A stretch of DNA of 5,366 bases from Chthonomonas sp. UBA2391 (GTDB lineage: Bacteria; Armatimonadota; Fimbriimonadia; Fimbriimonadales; Fimbriimonadaceae), in the NCBI GenBank assembly GCA_002343825.1, contig DDSL01000024.1:18845-24210 (forward strand). Direction: 5' to 3'. Of the stretch, positions 1 to 5,366 are shown piece by piece. The translations under genes were made by a program, and so were the position numbers. Every line of letters starts with the position of its first letter. Positions within the stretch are counted from its first letter, which is position 1. The notes beneath the pieces are model-generated. The model had not been told where the DNA came from, made no database searches, and saw only the letters and a program-made list of their open reading frames with translations.

Positions 1-1
1 C

Positions 2-2032
2 GTGACCTTTACCAACAAGGCCGCCCGCGAGATGCGGGAGCGGATCGAACAGATGGTCGGTGAGCAGGCGGCCCGGGACATGTGGCTAGGGACCTTCCAC
101 TCGACCTGCGCCAAGATGCTGCGGATGGATGGCCAGGCCATCGGCCTCGACCGCAACTTCGTGATCTACGACGATGGCGACCAGATGAGCCTGGTCAAAG
201 AAATTCTCAAGCAGAAAAATCTGGACGAAAAGTCGATCCAGCCACGCGCCGTCCTCGCCGAGATCAGCCGCGCGAAGGAAAAGCTGCTGACTCCCGAGAA
301 GTACGCCGAGACCACCAGCGGATTTTTTGAGCGCATCGTGGGCGAGGTCTATCCGATCTACGATCGACAACTGGTCAAGGCCGGAGCGCTCGATTTTGAC
401 GATATCTTGGTCAAGGCCGTACGGTTGCTAGAACAGAGCGAAGCCACTCGGGAAAAATATCAGGAGAAGTTCCGGCACGTGCTGATCGACGAGTACCAGG
501 ACGTCAACTTCAGCCAGTACCGATTCGCCGCGCTGGTGGCAGGAAAGCACAACAACATCACGATCGTCGGCGACGACGACCAGTCGATCTATGCTTGGCG
601 AGGCGCTGATGTGAGCCTGATGATGCGCTTTAGTAGCGACCATCCTTCGGCCAAAGTCGTGATGTTGGTGCAGAACTACCGCTCGACCAAGAACATCCTC
701 GACGCCGCGTATTCCGTGATTAAGCATAACCGCGGACGGGCCGAAAAGAAGCTCTGGACCGAGAACCAGGAAGGGACCGCAATCACCGTGCGAGAGGCGG
801 GAACCGAGACCGACGAGGCCATGGTCGTCGCCGACAGCATCCTCAACGACGTCCGGCTAGGCCGGCGCAAGTTCGGCGACTTTGCCGTCCTCTATCGGAC
901 CAATCCGCAGAGCCGGGTTCTGGAAGAAGCGTTCTTGACGATGCGGATTCCCCACGTCCTCGTCGGCGGCCAACGGTTCTATGAACGCAAAGAAATCAAG
1001 GACCTCGTTGCCTATCTGCGGCTGGCTTTGAACCCTCACGACACCACCAGCCTTCGGCGCGTGATCAACGTCCCGGCTCGTGGAATCGGTCCGGGAACCT
1101 TGGCCCCGCTCGAAACCTGGGCCAACGAGCGAGACGTTTCACTCTGGACCGCGCTGCTGGACCAAGAAAACCAAACCCGCATGACCCCCAAGAACCGGGT
1201 AACGATTCGCGCCTTTATCGGCATGATCGAGGATGCGGCGATGCTCTCCGAACAAGGACCCGTAACCCCCATCCTCAAGGACCTCTTGCAGCGGAGCGGA
1301 TATCAAGAGACCCTGCGCGCGGAGAAGACCGAAGAAGCGATCGGTCGACTGGAGAACTTGCAGGAGTTCGTCAACGTGACAACCCAGTACGACCTCTCCA
1401 CCGAGAGTCCGAATCTGGGAGAATTCTTGGAGTCGGTGGCCCTGATCTCCGACGTGGATTCGATGAACGAATCGGGGGATGGGGTGACTTTGATGACGCT
1501 ACACTCCAGCAAGGGTCTTGAGTTCCCTTGCGTCTTTTTGGTTGGGATGGAGGAAGGCGTCTTCCCCCACTCGCGGTCGCTGGGCTCGGACAAAGAACTC
1601 GAAGAAGAGCGGCGGCTTTGTTACGTCGGGATGACCCGGGCTCGGGAAGAGCTGACCTTGACCCACGCCCGGCGAAGGTCGCTCTATGGGCAACCCAACT
1701 TCAACAAGCGGTCCCGCTTCTTGGACGACCTTCCCGATGCGCTTCTGGACACGGTCGCACCGACGGGGGCGCCGGCCTATGCGGTGACGATGCGCCAAGA
1801 GCGGACCGGGCAGATGAGTTTCCGCGAACCGGCCGAACCCCGCCAACCTAAGGTCCCCGACTGGAAGCCGCCTTTCAACGTAGGCGATAAGGTTCGCCAC
1901 GGTAAGTTTGGGGTCGGCGTCGTGATCGCTTGTAGTCCTCTTCGAAACGATGCCGAAGTCACGGTCGCGTTCCCTGGGGTCATCGGGGTGAAGAAGCTCG
2001 TCCAAAGCCTCGCGAAACTGGAGGCCGAGTGA
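2..2032 (+). CDS. pcrA: ATP-dependent DNA helicase PcrA/UvrD (5'-truncated by window edge)
   Basis: This is a superfamily 1A 3'-5' DNA helicase of the PcrA/UvrD type, known to work in nucleotide excision repair, replication-fork repair and removal of RecA or stalled RNA polymerase in the cytoplasm. The first visible codon (GTG) is an internal valine of motif Ia (TFTNKAA), not a start. From memory of PcrA (about 720-750 aa), roughly 60 residues including Walker A lie before the window. Numbering from the first visible codon, motif II is DEYQD at 163-167, motif III GDDDQSIYAWRGAD at 190-203, motif IV QNYRS at 224-228, motif V TLHSSKGLEF at 499-508 and motif VI YVGMTRARE at 541-549. All are intact. 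Residues about 625-674 (FNVGDKVRHGKFGVGVV onward) match the C-terminal Tudor-like domain that binds RNA polymerase in PcrA, which argues against Rep. The stop codon overlaps the next gene. Family assignment is near certain; pcrA versus uvrD is a naming choice. Confidence 0.97.
   Translation: MTFTNKAAREMRERIEQMVGEQAARDMWLGTFHSTCAKMLRMDGQAIGLDRNFVIYDDGDQMSLVKEILKQKNLDEKSIQPRAVLAEISRAKEKLLTPEKYAETTSGFFERIVGEVYPIYDRQLVKAGALDFDDILVKAVRLLEQSEATREKYQEKFRHVLIDEYQDVNFSQYRFAALVAGKHNNITIVGDDDQSIYAWRGADVSLMMRFSSDHPSAKVVMLVQNYRSTKNILDAAYSVIKHNRGRAEKKLWTENQEGTAITVREAGTETDEAMVVADSILNDVRLGRRKFGDFAVLYRTNPQSRVLEEAFLTMRIPHVLVGGQRFYERKEIKDLVAYLRLALNPHDTTSLRRVINVPARGIGPGTLAPLETWANERDVSLWTALLDQENQTRMTPKNRVTIRAFIGMIEDAAMLSEQGPVTPILKDLLQRSGYQETLRAEKTEEAIGRLENLQEFVNVTTQYDLSTESPNLGEFLESVALISDVDSMNESGDGVTLMTLHSSKGLEFPCVFLVGMEEGVFPHSRSLGSDKELEEERRLCYVGMTRAREELTLTHARRRSLYGQPNFNKRSRFLDDLPDALLDTVAPTGAPAYAVTMRQERTGQMSFREPAEPRQPKVPDWKPPFNVGDKVRHGKFGVGVVIACSPLRNDAEVTVAFPGVIGVKKLVQSLAKLEAE
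2020..2024 (+). promoter_or_regulatory. Ribosome binding site for the lipoprotein gene
   Basis: GGAGG lies inside the last codons of the helicase gene, four bases before the GTG at 2029. The spacing is slightly short, but the core is a full Shine-Dalgarno match. It decides the start of the downstream gene and supports translational coupling through the GTGA overlap. Confidence 0.7.
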
Positions 2033-2628
2033 GGTCGCTCCCACCCTGGGCTGCCTTTGTCACCATCGTCGGACTCGCTGGATGCGGGAAGAATCCAGAC
2101 CAGTGGGCTCCCTTGGCCCAGGATGCGGAATGGACCTACGCCGTCAAGACCGGTCTCAACAGTAGCGTCCAGACGGTAAAGGTCGTCGAGCCAACCCCGA
2201 TCGATGGGGAGCGCGGATGGCGACTCGAAGGCCCGGGGGGTGAATCGCGGCTTGTTTGGCGTCGGGGGAAGCTCTATGCGGCCGCTCTCGGCGGAACCCG
2301 GTTCAGCCCCCCGATCCTGTGGTTGGACCCGAACAAGCCGCCGAAGCCGGAAGATGCTCCCGAATTCGAGAACAGGCCAAAGGTCCGGACCCTGGTCTCG
2401 ACCGCGCATCGGAGCTTCGACGCTGAGATCCAATCCCAAACCGTCCTCTCTAAATTTCGGGTTGGAGGCAAGGAGCGATCAGCACTGAAGAGCACCGTTC
2501 GCATGACCTTGGGAGGAAGGCCGACAATCCTCACCACTTGGTTCAGTCCGGGGCTGGGCCCGGTTCGACAAGAGATCTACAACGGCGAAGCGTTGCGACA
2601 GATGGTGGACTATCTGAAGGGACCCTGA
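2029..2628 (+). CDS. Predicted exported lipoprotein, function unknown
   Basis: This is a 199-residue protein with a short lipoprotein signal peptide: Arg2, a hydrophobic stretch at about 7-18, and lipobox LAGC ending at Cys19. It should be lipidated and anchored at an envelope membrane, leaving a mature domain of about 180 residues. Two blocks recall a broad class of small bacterial lipoproteins that I know only by pattern: WAPLAQDAEWTY at 26-37, just after the anchor, and WFSPGLGPVRQE at 171-182 near the end. In such proteins the form is often PL..G..W.Y at the start and a W.aPG.G.V motif at the end, probably in a beta-rich fold. A proline- and charge-rich segment at about 100-120 looks like a loop. 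The GTG start is chosen because it gives the signal peptide, has GGAGG at 2020-2024 and overlaps the helicase stop as GTGA. No enzymatic motif is visible, and a role linked to the helicase is not implied. Confidence 0.85.
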   Translation: MRSLPPWAAFVTIVGLAGCGKNPDQWAPLAQDAEWTYAVKTGLNSSVQTVKVVEPTPIDGERGWRLEGPGGESRLVWRRGKLYAAALGGTRFSPPILWLDPNKPPKPEDAPEFENRPKVRTLVSTAHRSFDAEIQSQTVLSKFRVGGKERSALKSTVRMTLGGRPTILTTWFSPGLGPVRQEIYNGEALRQMVDYLKGP

Positions 2629-2634
2629 GGTCCC
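2619..2634. terminator. Short hairpin on the stop codon between convergent genes (possible weak terminator)
   Basis: GGGACC (2619-2624) and GGTCCC (2629-2634) are perfect inverted arms around a CTGA loop that contains the lipoprotein TGA stop. The stem is 6 bp, GC-rich, and lies in the only gap between the convergent lipoprotein and folE2 genes, where transcripts from both sides must end. Neither strand has a real U-run after the stem, so it is not a canonical intrinsic terminator. Rho-type termination, or no function at all, remains possible. Confidence 0.35.
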
Positions 2635-2638
2635 CTCG

Positions 2639-3457
2639 TTACTTCGTTCGCTCGATCACCGCGTAGGCATTGTGATCGTGAATCGACTCGTGATTCTCGA
2701 CCTCGACCTTGTACCGGCTGATGCGGGAGTCCTTGTTGAAGGCGATCGCGACCTCTCGAACCATATCCTCGACAAATCGGGGGTTCTGGTAGGCCTGTTC
2801 GGTGACGAACTTCTCGTCGGGACGCTTGAGGACCGGGTAGAGCGGAGCGCTGGAGGCGGCCTCGACCATCTCGATGAGTTCTTCGATCCAAATGTGATCG
2901 GTGGCCTCAACTTCGATCGTCACGTAGCCTCGTTGGTTGTGGGCACCGTAGGCTGAGATCTCCTTGCTACAAGGGCAGAGAGTCGCGACGGGGATCACCA
3001 CGTGCATGACCATCTCATCGATGGCTCCAGCTCGGGCTCTTAGGCCAGCGTGGTAGCCCATCATGCCGACCTTGCCCGTGACGGGGGCCGGCTTACTGAC
3101 AAAAAGCGTGAAGTCGACTTCCAGGAAGGCGTTGGCGGCAGTGAGTCGCTCGCGGAGCTGGCTGAGAATGCGCGGGAGCGAGTGAACGCTCACTTCGCCC
3201 TGGTTCTCGCTCAGGATCTCCAGAAACCGGCTCATGTGGGTTCCCTTGTGGTGGGCGGGTAGGTCCACGAGCAAAGTGAATTCACCCACCGTGTGCTGAA
3301 TTTCGTTTGCCCGATCCAGGACTCGGATCGGATATTTCACTCGCTTGACCCCGACTCGGTCGATGGGGATGTTGCGCTGATCCGGCGTCTTTTGGATGTC
3401 CGGAAGCGTTACAGCAGCAACTGCAAGCTCCACACTGGGTTTACCGTTTTCGTACAT
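2639..3457 (-). CDS. folE2: GTP cyclohydrolase I type 2 (FolE2 / GCYH-IB)
   Basis: FolE2 converts GTP to 7,8-dihydroneopterin triphosphate, the first step of tetrahydrofolate synthesis and also a source for queuosine. It acts in the cytoplasm and tolerates metals other than zinc, unlike FolE. The 272 aa length fits the family. The family opening LPDIQ...DQRNIPIDRVGVK is at 18-38, the block DLP..HKGTHMSRF at 65-78, and the hallmark LCPCSKEISAYGAHNQR at 160-176. Cys161, His173 and Glu215 keep the spacing I recall for the metal ligands Cys147, His159 and Glu201 of the Neisseria enzyme, so the site looks intact. The ATG at 3457 adds 17 residues before LPDIQ, and only a weak GGGA (3466-3469) precedes it. 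A GTG at residue 9 is an alternative start. It lies downstream of the DUF1501 gene on the same strand after a 120-base structured spacer, and could be co-transcribed or have its own promoter. No other folate gene is in view. Confidence 0.96.
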   Translation of the reverse strand: MYENGKPSVELAVAAVTLPDIQKTPDQRNIPIDRVGVKRVKYPIRVLDRANEIQHTVGEFTLLVDLPAHHKGTHMSRFLEILSENQGEVSVHSLPRILSQLRERLTAANAFLEVDFTLFVSKPAPVTGKVGMMGYHAGLRARAGAIDEMVMHVVIPVATLCPCSKEISAYGAHNQRGYVTIEVEATDHIWIEELIEMVEAASSAPLYPVLKRPDEKFVTEQAYQNPRFVEDMVREVAIAFNKDSRISRYKVEVENHESIHDHNAYAVIERTK

Positions 3458-3471
3458 TCACTTGGTCCCGC

Positions 3472-3494
3472 CCGCTGGGTTTTTGTTCCAGCGG
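3472..3494 (-). promoter_or_regulatory. Hairpin B in the folE2 leader, A-rich loop, next to the ribosome binding region
   Basis: On the bottom strand the arms CCGCTGG (3494-3488) and CCAGCGG (3478-3472) form a perfect 7-bp stem with the 9-base loop AACAAAAAC. The stem ends 14 bases before the folE2 ATG, two bases from the weak GGGA that may serve as its ribosome binding site. No U-run follows on either strand, so it is not an intrinsic terminator. It is well placed to influence translation initiation. The pairing is directly visible; the role is inferred. Confidence 0.5.
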
Positions 3495-3497
3495 ACA

Positions 3498-3541
3498 CAA
3501 GTTGGATTACGTCGTCATCGTCCCGGACGTTTTCCAACTTG
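3498..3541 (-). promoter_or_regulatory. Hairpin A in the folE2 leader: 14 bp with symmetric AA/AA internal loop
   Basis: Read on the bottom strand, CAAGTTGGA (3541-3533) pairs with TCCAACTTG (3506-3498). Then comes a symmetric AA opposite AA, and ACGTC (3530-3526) pairs with GACGT (3513-3509) around a 12-base loop. That gives 14 Watson-Crick pairs out of 16 positions with perfect symmetry. It sits in the 120-base spacer between the DUF1501 and folE2 genes, three bases before hairpin B. It could be a folded leader RNA for folE2 or a double palindromic protein-binding site in DNA. I do not recognise it as a THF, preQ1 or other named riboswitch, and it does not resemble the AT-rich Zur box I know. 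Confidence 0.55.
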
Positions 3542-3553
3542 GCGCAAAAAGTC

Positions 3554-3563
3554 GGGTGCACCC
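3554..3563. repeat. 10-bp perfect palindrome after the DUF1501 stop codon
   Basis: GGGTGCACCC is self-complementary and lies 14 bases past the DUF1501 stop codon (3578-3580), between it and hairpin A. As RNA it has no room for a loop, so if it matters it would be as a DNA dyad or a dimer contact. A 10-bp palindrome in GC-rich DNA is easily found by chance. Confidence 0.25.
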
Positions 3564-3577
3564 CCCAATCCTTGTGG

Positions 3578-4801
3578 TTAGGATAGCAAGTTAAGGGGTC
3601 GGAAAGCACCCCCAAGGACCTTCGCCGAGTCCCCTCCGAGCCATCCATCGAGCGCCGTAGCATAGACCTCGCGGAAGTCGACCCCGAAGCGCAAGTCGCC
3701 GTTTTCCAGGTTGTTGAGATCTGGCATCGGCCCATAAAGACCCCCTTTCACGCGGCTCCCGATGAGGAACATCGGACCAGCTGCGCCGTGGTCGGTTCCG
3801 TTGCTCGCGTTCTCGTAGGCTCGTCGACCGAATTCGCTGAAGACCATCACAAGTACTCGCTTGTCGAGCCCAAGGGCCTCCATCTCGCGCTGGAAGGCCG
3901 CCACCCCGTCACTGAAGCCCTTGAGCAGCGCGGCGTGTTGGTCGGGTTGATTGGCGTGGGTGTCGAACCCTCCGGCGCTGAAATAGATGACGCGGGTTTG
4001 TGGCGAGGTCGCCACCAGTTGTGCAACCTGGCGAAACCCGGTGCCGAATTTGTCTTTGCCATAGTCTTGCTTCGGCTCGTGTTGGCTGAGCTTGCTCTGC
4101 AGTTCGGCCATGGCGTCGAGCGCGGACTTGTTGGCCTGTTGAACAACCTTCTCATCGGCACTACTGGCCCCCTGGATCTGACGCAGAAGGTGCTCGGCAT
4201 CGGGATTGCCAACCATGGATTGGATGTCGGCTAGGGAGGCGAAGCAGGGGATTGCCGCTGCCTCGGCTCGGAGAGCGAGCGGGCGCTCCGTGCTGAGACC
4301 GATGGCATAGACGGGATTCGAGTTTCCGGTGAGGACGCGGGTATCCACGTGGCGGCCGACCCATCCGTGCTTGAGTTTGTTATCTGGCGAAGCCGATTGC
4401 CAGATGTCCATGCTCTTGAAGTGCGAGCGGTTGGGGTTGGGATAGCCCACACCTTGGATCACCGCGACTTGGCCCTTTTGATAAAGTCCGCGGAGGGCTT
4501 CCAGACTGGGGTGAAAGCCGAGTCCTTCGGCCAGATCTAGGACGTTCGCCTCGGGGATTCCTACCTCGGGACGGAGTTCCCGATAGCGTGGATCGCGGTA
4601 AGGGATCACCGTATTGAGGCCATCGTTGCCTCCGGAAAGCTGGCAGACCACAAGAACGCAATTTGGATCGATCTTGCCGCCTTGGGCACCTTGGATCATG
4701 TCGGCGTGGGCGATCGCTCCCAGCCACCTCGGGGCCACGAGTCCGACGGCGATCATGCCGCCCGCTTTCATGAGGTCTCGACGCGTGATGTTTTCGCTCA
4801 A
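3578..4801 (-). CDS. Tat-exported DUF1501 family protein (alkaline-phosphatase-like fold)
   Basis: This 407-residue protein belongs to DUF1501, a family of the alkaline phosphatase/sulfatase clan with unknown substrate. The N-terminus is a twin-arginine signal: TRRDLMK at 6-12, a hydrophobic stretch at about 14-30, and a likely cleavage after AHA (31-33). It should fold in the cytoplasm and be exported to the periplasm or cell surface. Family blocks are SGGNDGLNT at 56-64, GGFDTH at 277-282, FSEFGRR at 321-327 and GTDHG at 335-339. Their Asp and His residues (D60, D280, H282, D337, H338) look like the two-metal ligands of the clan. The start is TTG at 4801. The next in-frame ATG, at residue 11, would lose the Arg-Arg pair, and a GGGAG at 4810-4814 fits the TTG. 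Such genes often neighbour a DUF1800 gene, but none is seen here and the upstream neighbour is divergent. Catalytic activity is unproven for the family. Confidence 0.93.
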   Translation of the reverse strand: MSENITRRDLMKAGGMIAVGLVAPRWLGAIAHADMIQGAQGGKIDPNCVLVVCQLSGGNDGLNTVIPYRDPRYRELRPEVGIPEANVLDLAEGLGFHPSLEALRGLYQKGQVAVIQGVGYPNPNRSHFKSMDIWQSASPDNKLKHGWVGRHVDTRVLTGNSNPVYAIGLSTERPLALRAEAAAIPCFASLADIQSMVGNPDAEHLLRQIQGASSADEKVVQQANKSALDAMAELQSKLSQHEPKQDYGKDKFGTGFRQVAQLVATSPQTRVIYFSAGGFDTHANQPDQHAALLKGFSDGVAAFQREMEALGLDKRVLVMVFSEFGRRAYENASNGTDHGAAGPMFLIGSRVKGGLYGPMPDLNNLENGDLRFGVDFREVYATALDGWLGGDSAKVLGGAFRPLNLLS

Positions 4802-4874
4802 CTTGGATTCTCCCTTTGCAAGAGCTAGACGCTAGGGCCGGACTAGAGTTCACCTTTGAGTAAACTTCGCTCAC
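4802..4874. promoter_or_regulatory. Divergent spacer presumed to hold both promoters
   Basis: These 73 bases separate the leftward DUF1501 gene from the rightward small exported protein, so both promoters are expected here or partly inside the genes. I see no convincing -35/-10 pair on either strand. Three CTAG tetramers occur at 4825-4828, 4832-4835 and 4843-4846. CTAG is usually rare in bacterial DNA, so the cluster could mark a binding site, but this is a guess. Confidence 0.45.
4810..4814 (-). promoter_or_regulatory. Ribosome binding site supporting the TTG start of the DUF1501 gene
   Basis: On the bottom strand GGGAG ends eight bases before the TTG at 4801, a good Shine-Dalgarno distance. 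Together with the intact Tat motif this fixes the rare start codon over the internal ATG at residue 11. Confidence 0.7.
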
Positions 4875-5294
4875 GTGCCTAAGCTCGCATCCATATTGTC
4901 GGCGGGAGTCCTTGCCGGGGTTACGCTGGGGGTTTTTTCCATCCAGTCGGGCGAAGGCGCGGAAGGGACGCTCAAGGAGTTCCACCAGCTTCTGATGAAC
5001 CAGAAGTACGACGCAGCCCGAGAATTGATGGTGGTCCCGCTCAGCCCCCACGAGATGGCCGCGCAAATGCAACTGGTTCAGGCGGCGGACAACCTCATCC
5101 GACAGAACCGGGCGAGCCTGGAGATCTTGGCCAAGGAGTCGGATCGCAACACCGCCATCGTCCAGGTCCAGTACGTCTTGCCCAACCAAGTCCGCGTGCC
5201 GGGCGCCTTCGTGCTGCAATACACCCGCAATCGCTGGCGGATCGACGCGGCGGGAACCCTTGGCCTATTCTTGCAACCGACCCGTTCGGGTTAA
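4875..5294 (+). CDS. Small exported protein, possible NTF2-like (DUF4878-type) fold
   Basis: This 139-residue protein has Lys3 followed by a hydrophobic segment at about 4-23, read as a signal peptide or N-terminal anchor. No lipobox is present and the cleavage site is unclear, perhaps near Ala29. The mature part opens with GTLKEFHQLLMNQKYDAARELM (31-52). This resembles the 'short helix plus size-of-the-task' opening of NTF2-like proteins of the DUF4878/DUF3887 kind. It closes with a strand pair containing FVLQYTRNRWRID, like the G.W+I ending of that fold. No catalytic residues stand out, and the family call is by pattern only. The start is GTG at 4875. No good Shine-Dalgarno precedes it, but no better start gives the signal peptide. 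The next gene begins nine bases after its stop, so the two are probably co-transcribed. Confidence 0.78.
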   Translation: MPKLASILSAGVLAGVTLGVFSIQSGEGAEGTLKEFHQLLMNQKYDAARELMVVPLSPHEMAAQMQLVQAADNLIRQNRASLEILAKESDRNTAIVQVQYVLPNQVRVPGAFVLQYTRNRWRIDAAGTLGLFLQPTRSG

Positions 5295-5303
5295 ATTGCG
5301 AGG

Positions 5304-5366
5304 ATGCTGCGCTCGGGAAAAGTTCACTTCTTCACTCTTATCGCCATTGTCTCGGCGGTGCTGGTG
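5304..5366 (+). CDS. N-terminus of a membrane or exported protein (3'-truncated by window edge)
   Basis: ATG at 5304 opens a frame with no stop to the window end, giving 21 codons: MLRSGKVHFF, then TLIAIVSAVLV. Arg3 and Lys6 followed by an unbroken hydrophobic run is a signal peptide or first transmembrane helix. It starts nine bases after the previous stop, with GCGAGG directly against the ATG, so the ribosome site is poor or overlaps and coupling to the previous gene is likely. Nothing identifies the family. A signal-peptide-bearing protease or another envelope protein would fit equally well. Confidence 0.6.
   Translation, partial: MLRSGKVHFFTLIAIVSAVLV

Noticed and set aside
2..4. GTG at the window start as the true start of the helicase
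   Set aside because: The codon is inside conserved motif Ia, and the Walker A motif needed for ATPase activity must lie upstream, so the gene is cut by the window edge.
1777..2439. A 220-codon bottom-strand open frame opposite the helicase end and lipoprotein
   Set aside because: It is antisense to two well-supported genes, crosses their boundary and shows no domain.
3472..3494. Hairpin B as an intrinsic terminator of the DUF1501 gene
   Set aside because: No U-run follows the stem on either strand; the T-rich stretch lies in the loop instead.
3293..3586. A top-strand frame covering the folE2 start and the structured spacer
   Set aside because: It runs antisense to the folE2 N-terminus, has no ribosome site or recognisable protein features, and would conflict with the hairpin region.
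4380..5219. A 279-codon bottom-strand open frame spanning the divergent spacer
   Set aside because: It overlaps the out-of-frame DUF1501 coding region and lies antisense to the small exported protein gene. Its sequence is Arg/Gly/Ser-rich with no motif, typical of a shadow frame in GC-rich DNA.
5279..5292. Short inverted repeat at the end of the NTF2-like gene (ACCC GTTC GGGT)
   Set aside because: Only four firm pairs, lies within the last codons, and the next gene starts nine bases after the stop, so a terminator is unlikely.

Overview
The window is a compact, GC-rich (about 60% by eye) bacterial chromosome segment. It holds four complete protein genes, two partial ones at the edges, and no tRNA, rRNA, CRISPR array, transposase or phage gene. 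Start codons are mixed (GTG, TTG and ATG all look real) and spacers are short. A Tat-exported DUF1501 protein, a folE2-type GTP cyclohydrolase and small exported proteins of no clear family would suit a free-living, didermic, high-GC bacterium. Armatimonadota (Fimbriimonadia-like) or a planctomycete relative are my best guesses, but this is a low-confidence inference from gene content only.

Layout. Bases 2-2032 (+) encode the 3' nine-tenths of a PcrA/UvrD superfamily 1A DNA helicase whose N-terminus, with the Walker A motif, lies before the window. Its TGA stop overlaps the GTG start of a lipoprotein gene (2029-2628, +) by four bases, so these two form an operon. A small hairpin sits on the lipoprotein stop codon, where the top-strand operon meets folE2 (2639-3457, -) tail to tail. 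Upstream of folE2 on the bottom strand lies the DUF1501 gene (3578-4801, -), separated by a 120-base spacer. A 73-base divergent spacer (4802-4874) separates DUF1501 from a rightward pair: a small exported protein with an NTF2-like look (4875-5294, +) and the first 21 codons of another membrane or exported protein (5304-5366, +).

How the parts relate. The helicase is DNA repair and replication housekeeping, and FolE2 makes dihydroneopterin triphosphate for folate (and possibly queuosine). The lipoprotein, DUF1501 protein and NTF2-like protein are envelope or periplasmic proteins of unknown task. No single pathway unites them.

The most unusual feature is the spacer before folE2. On the bottom strand it contains a 14-bp hairpin interrupted by one symmetric AA/AA internal loop (3498-3541), then a perfect 7-bp hairpin with an A-rich loop (3472-3494) just before the folE2 start. 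A U5G run beside the first hairpin is complementary to the loop of the second. This looks like a cis-regulatory leader RNA or a palindromic operator, and I do not recognise it as a known riboswitch class.
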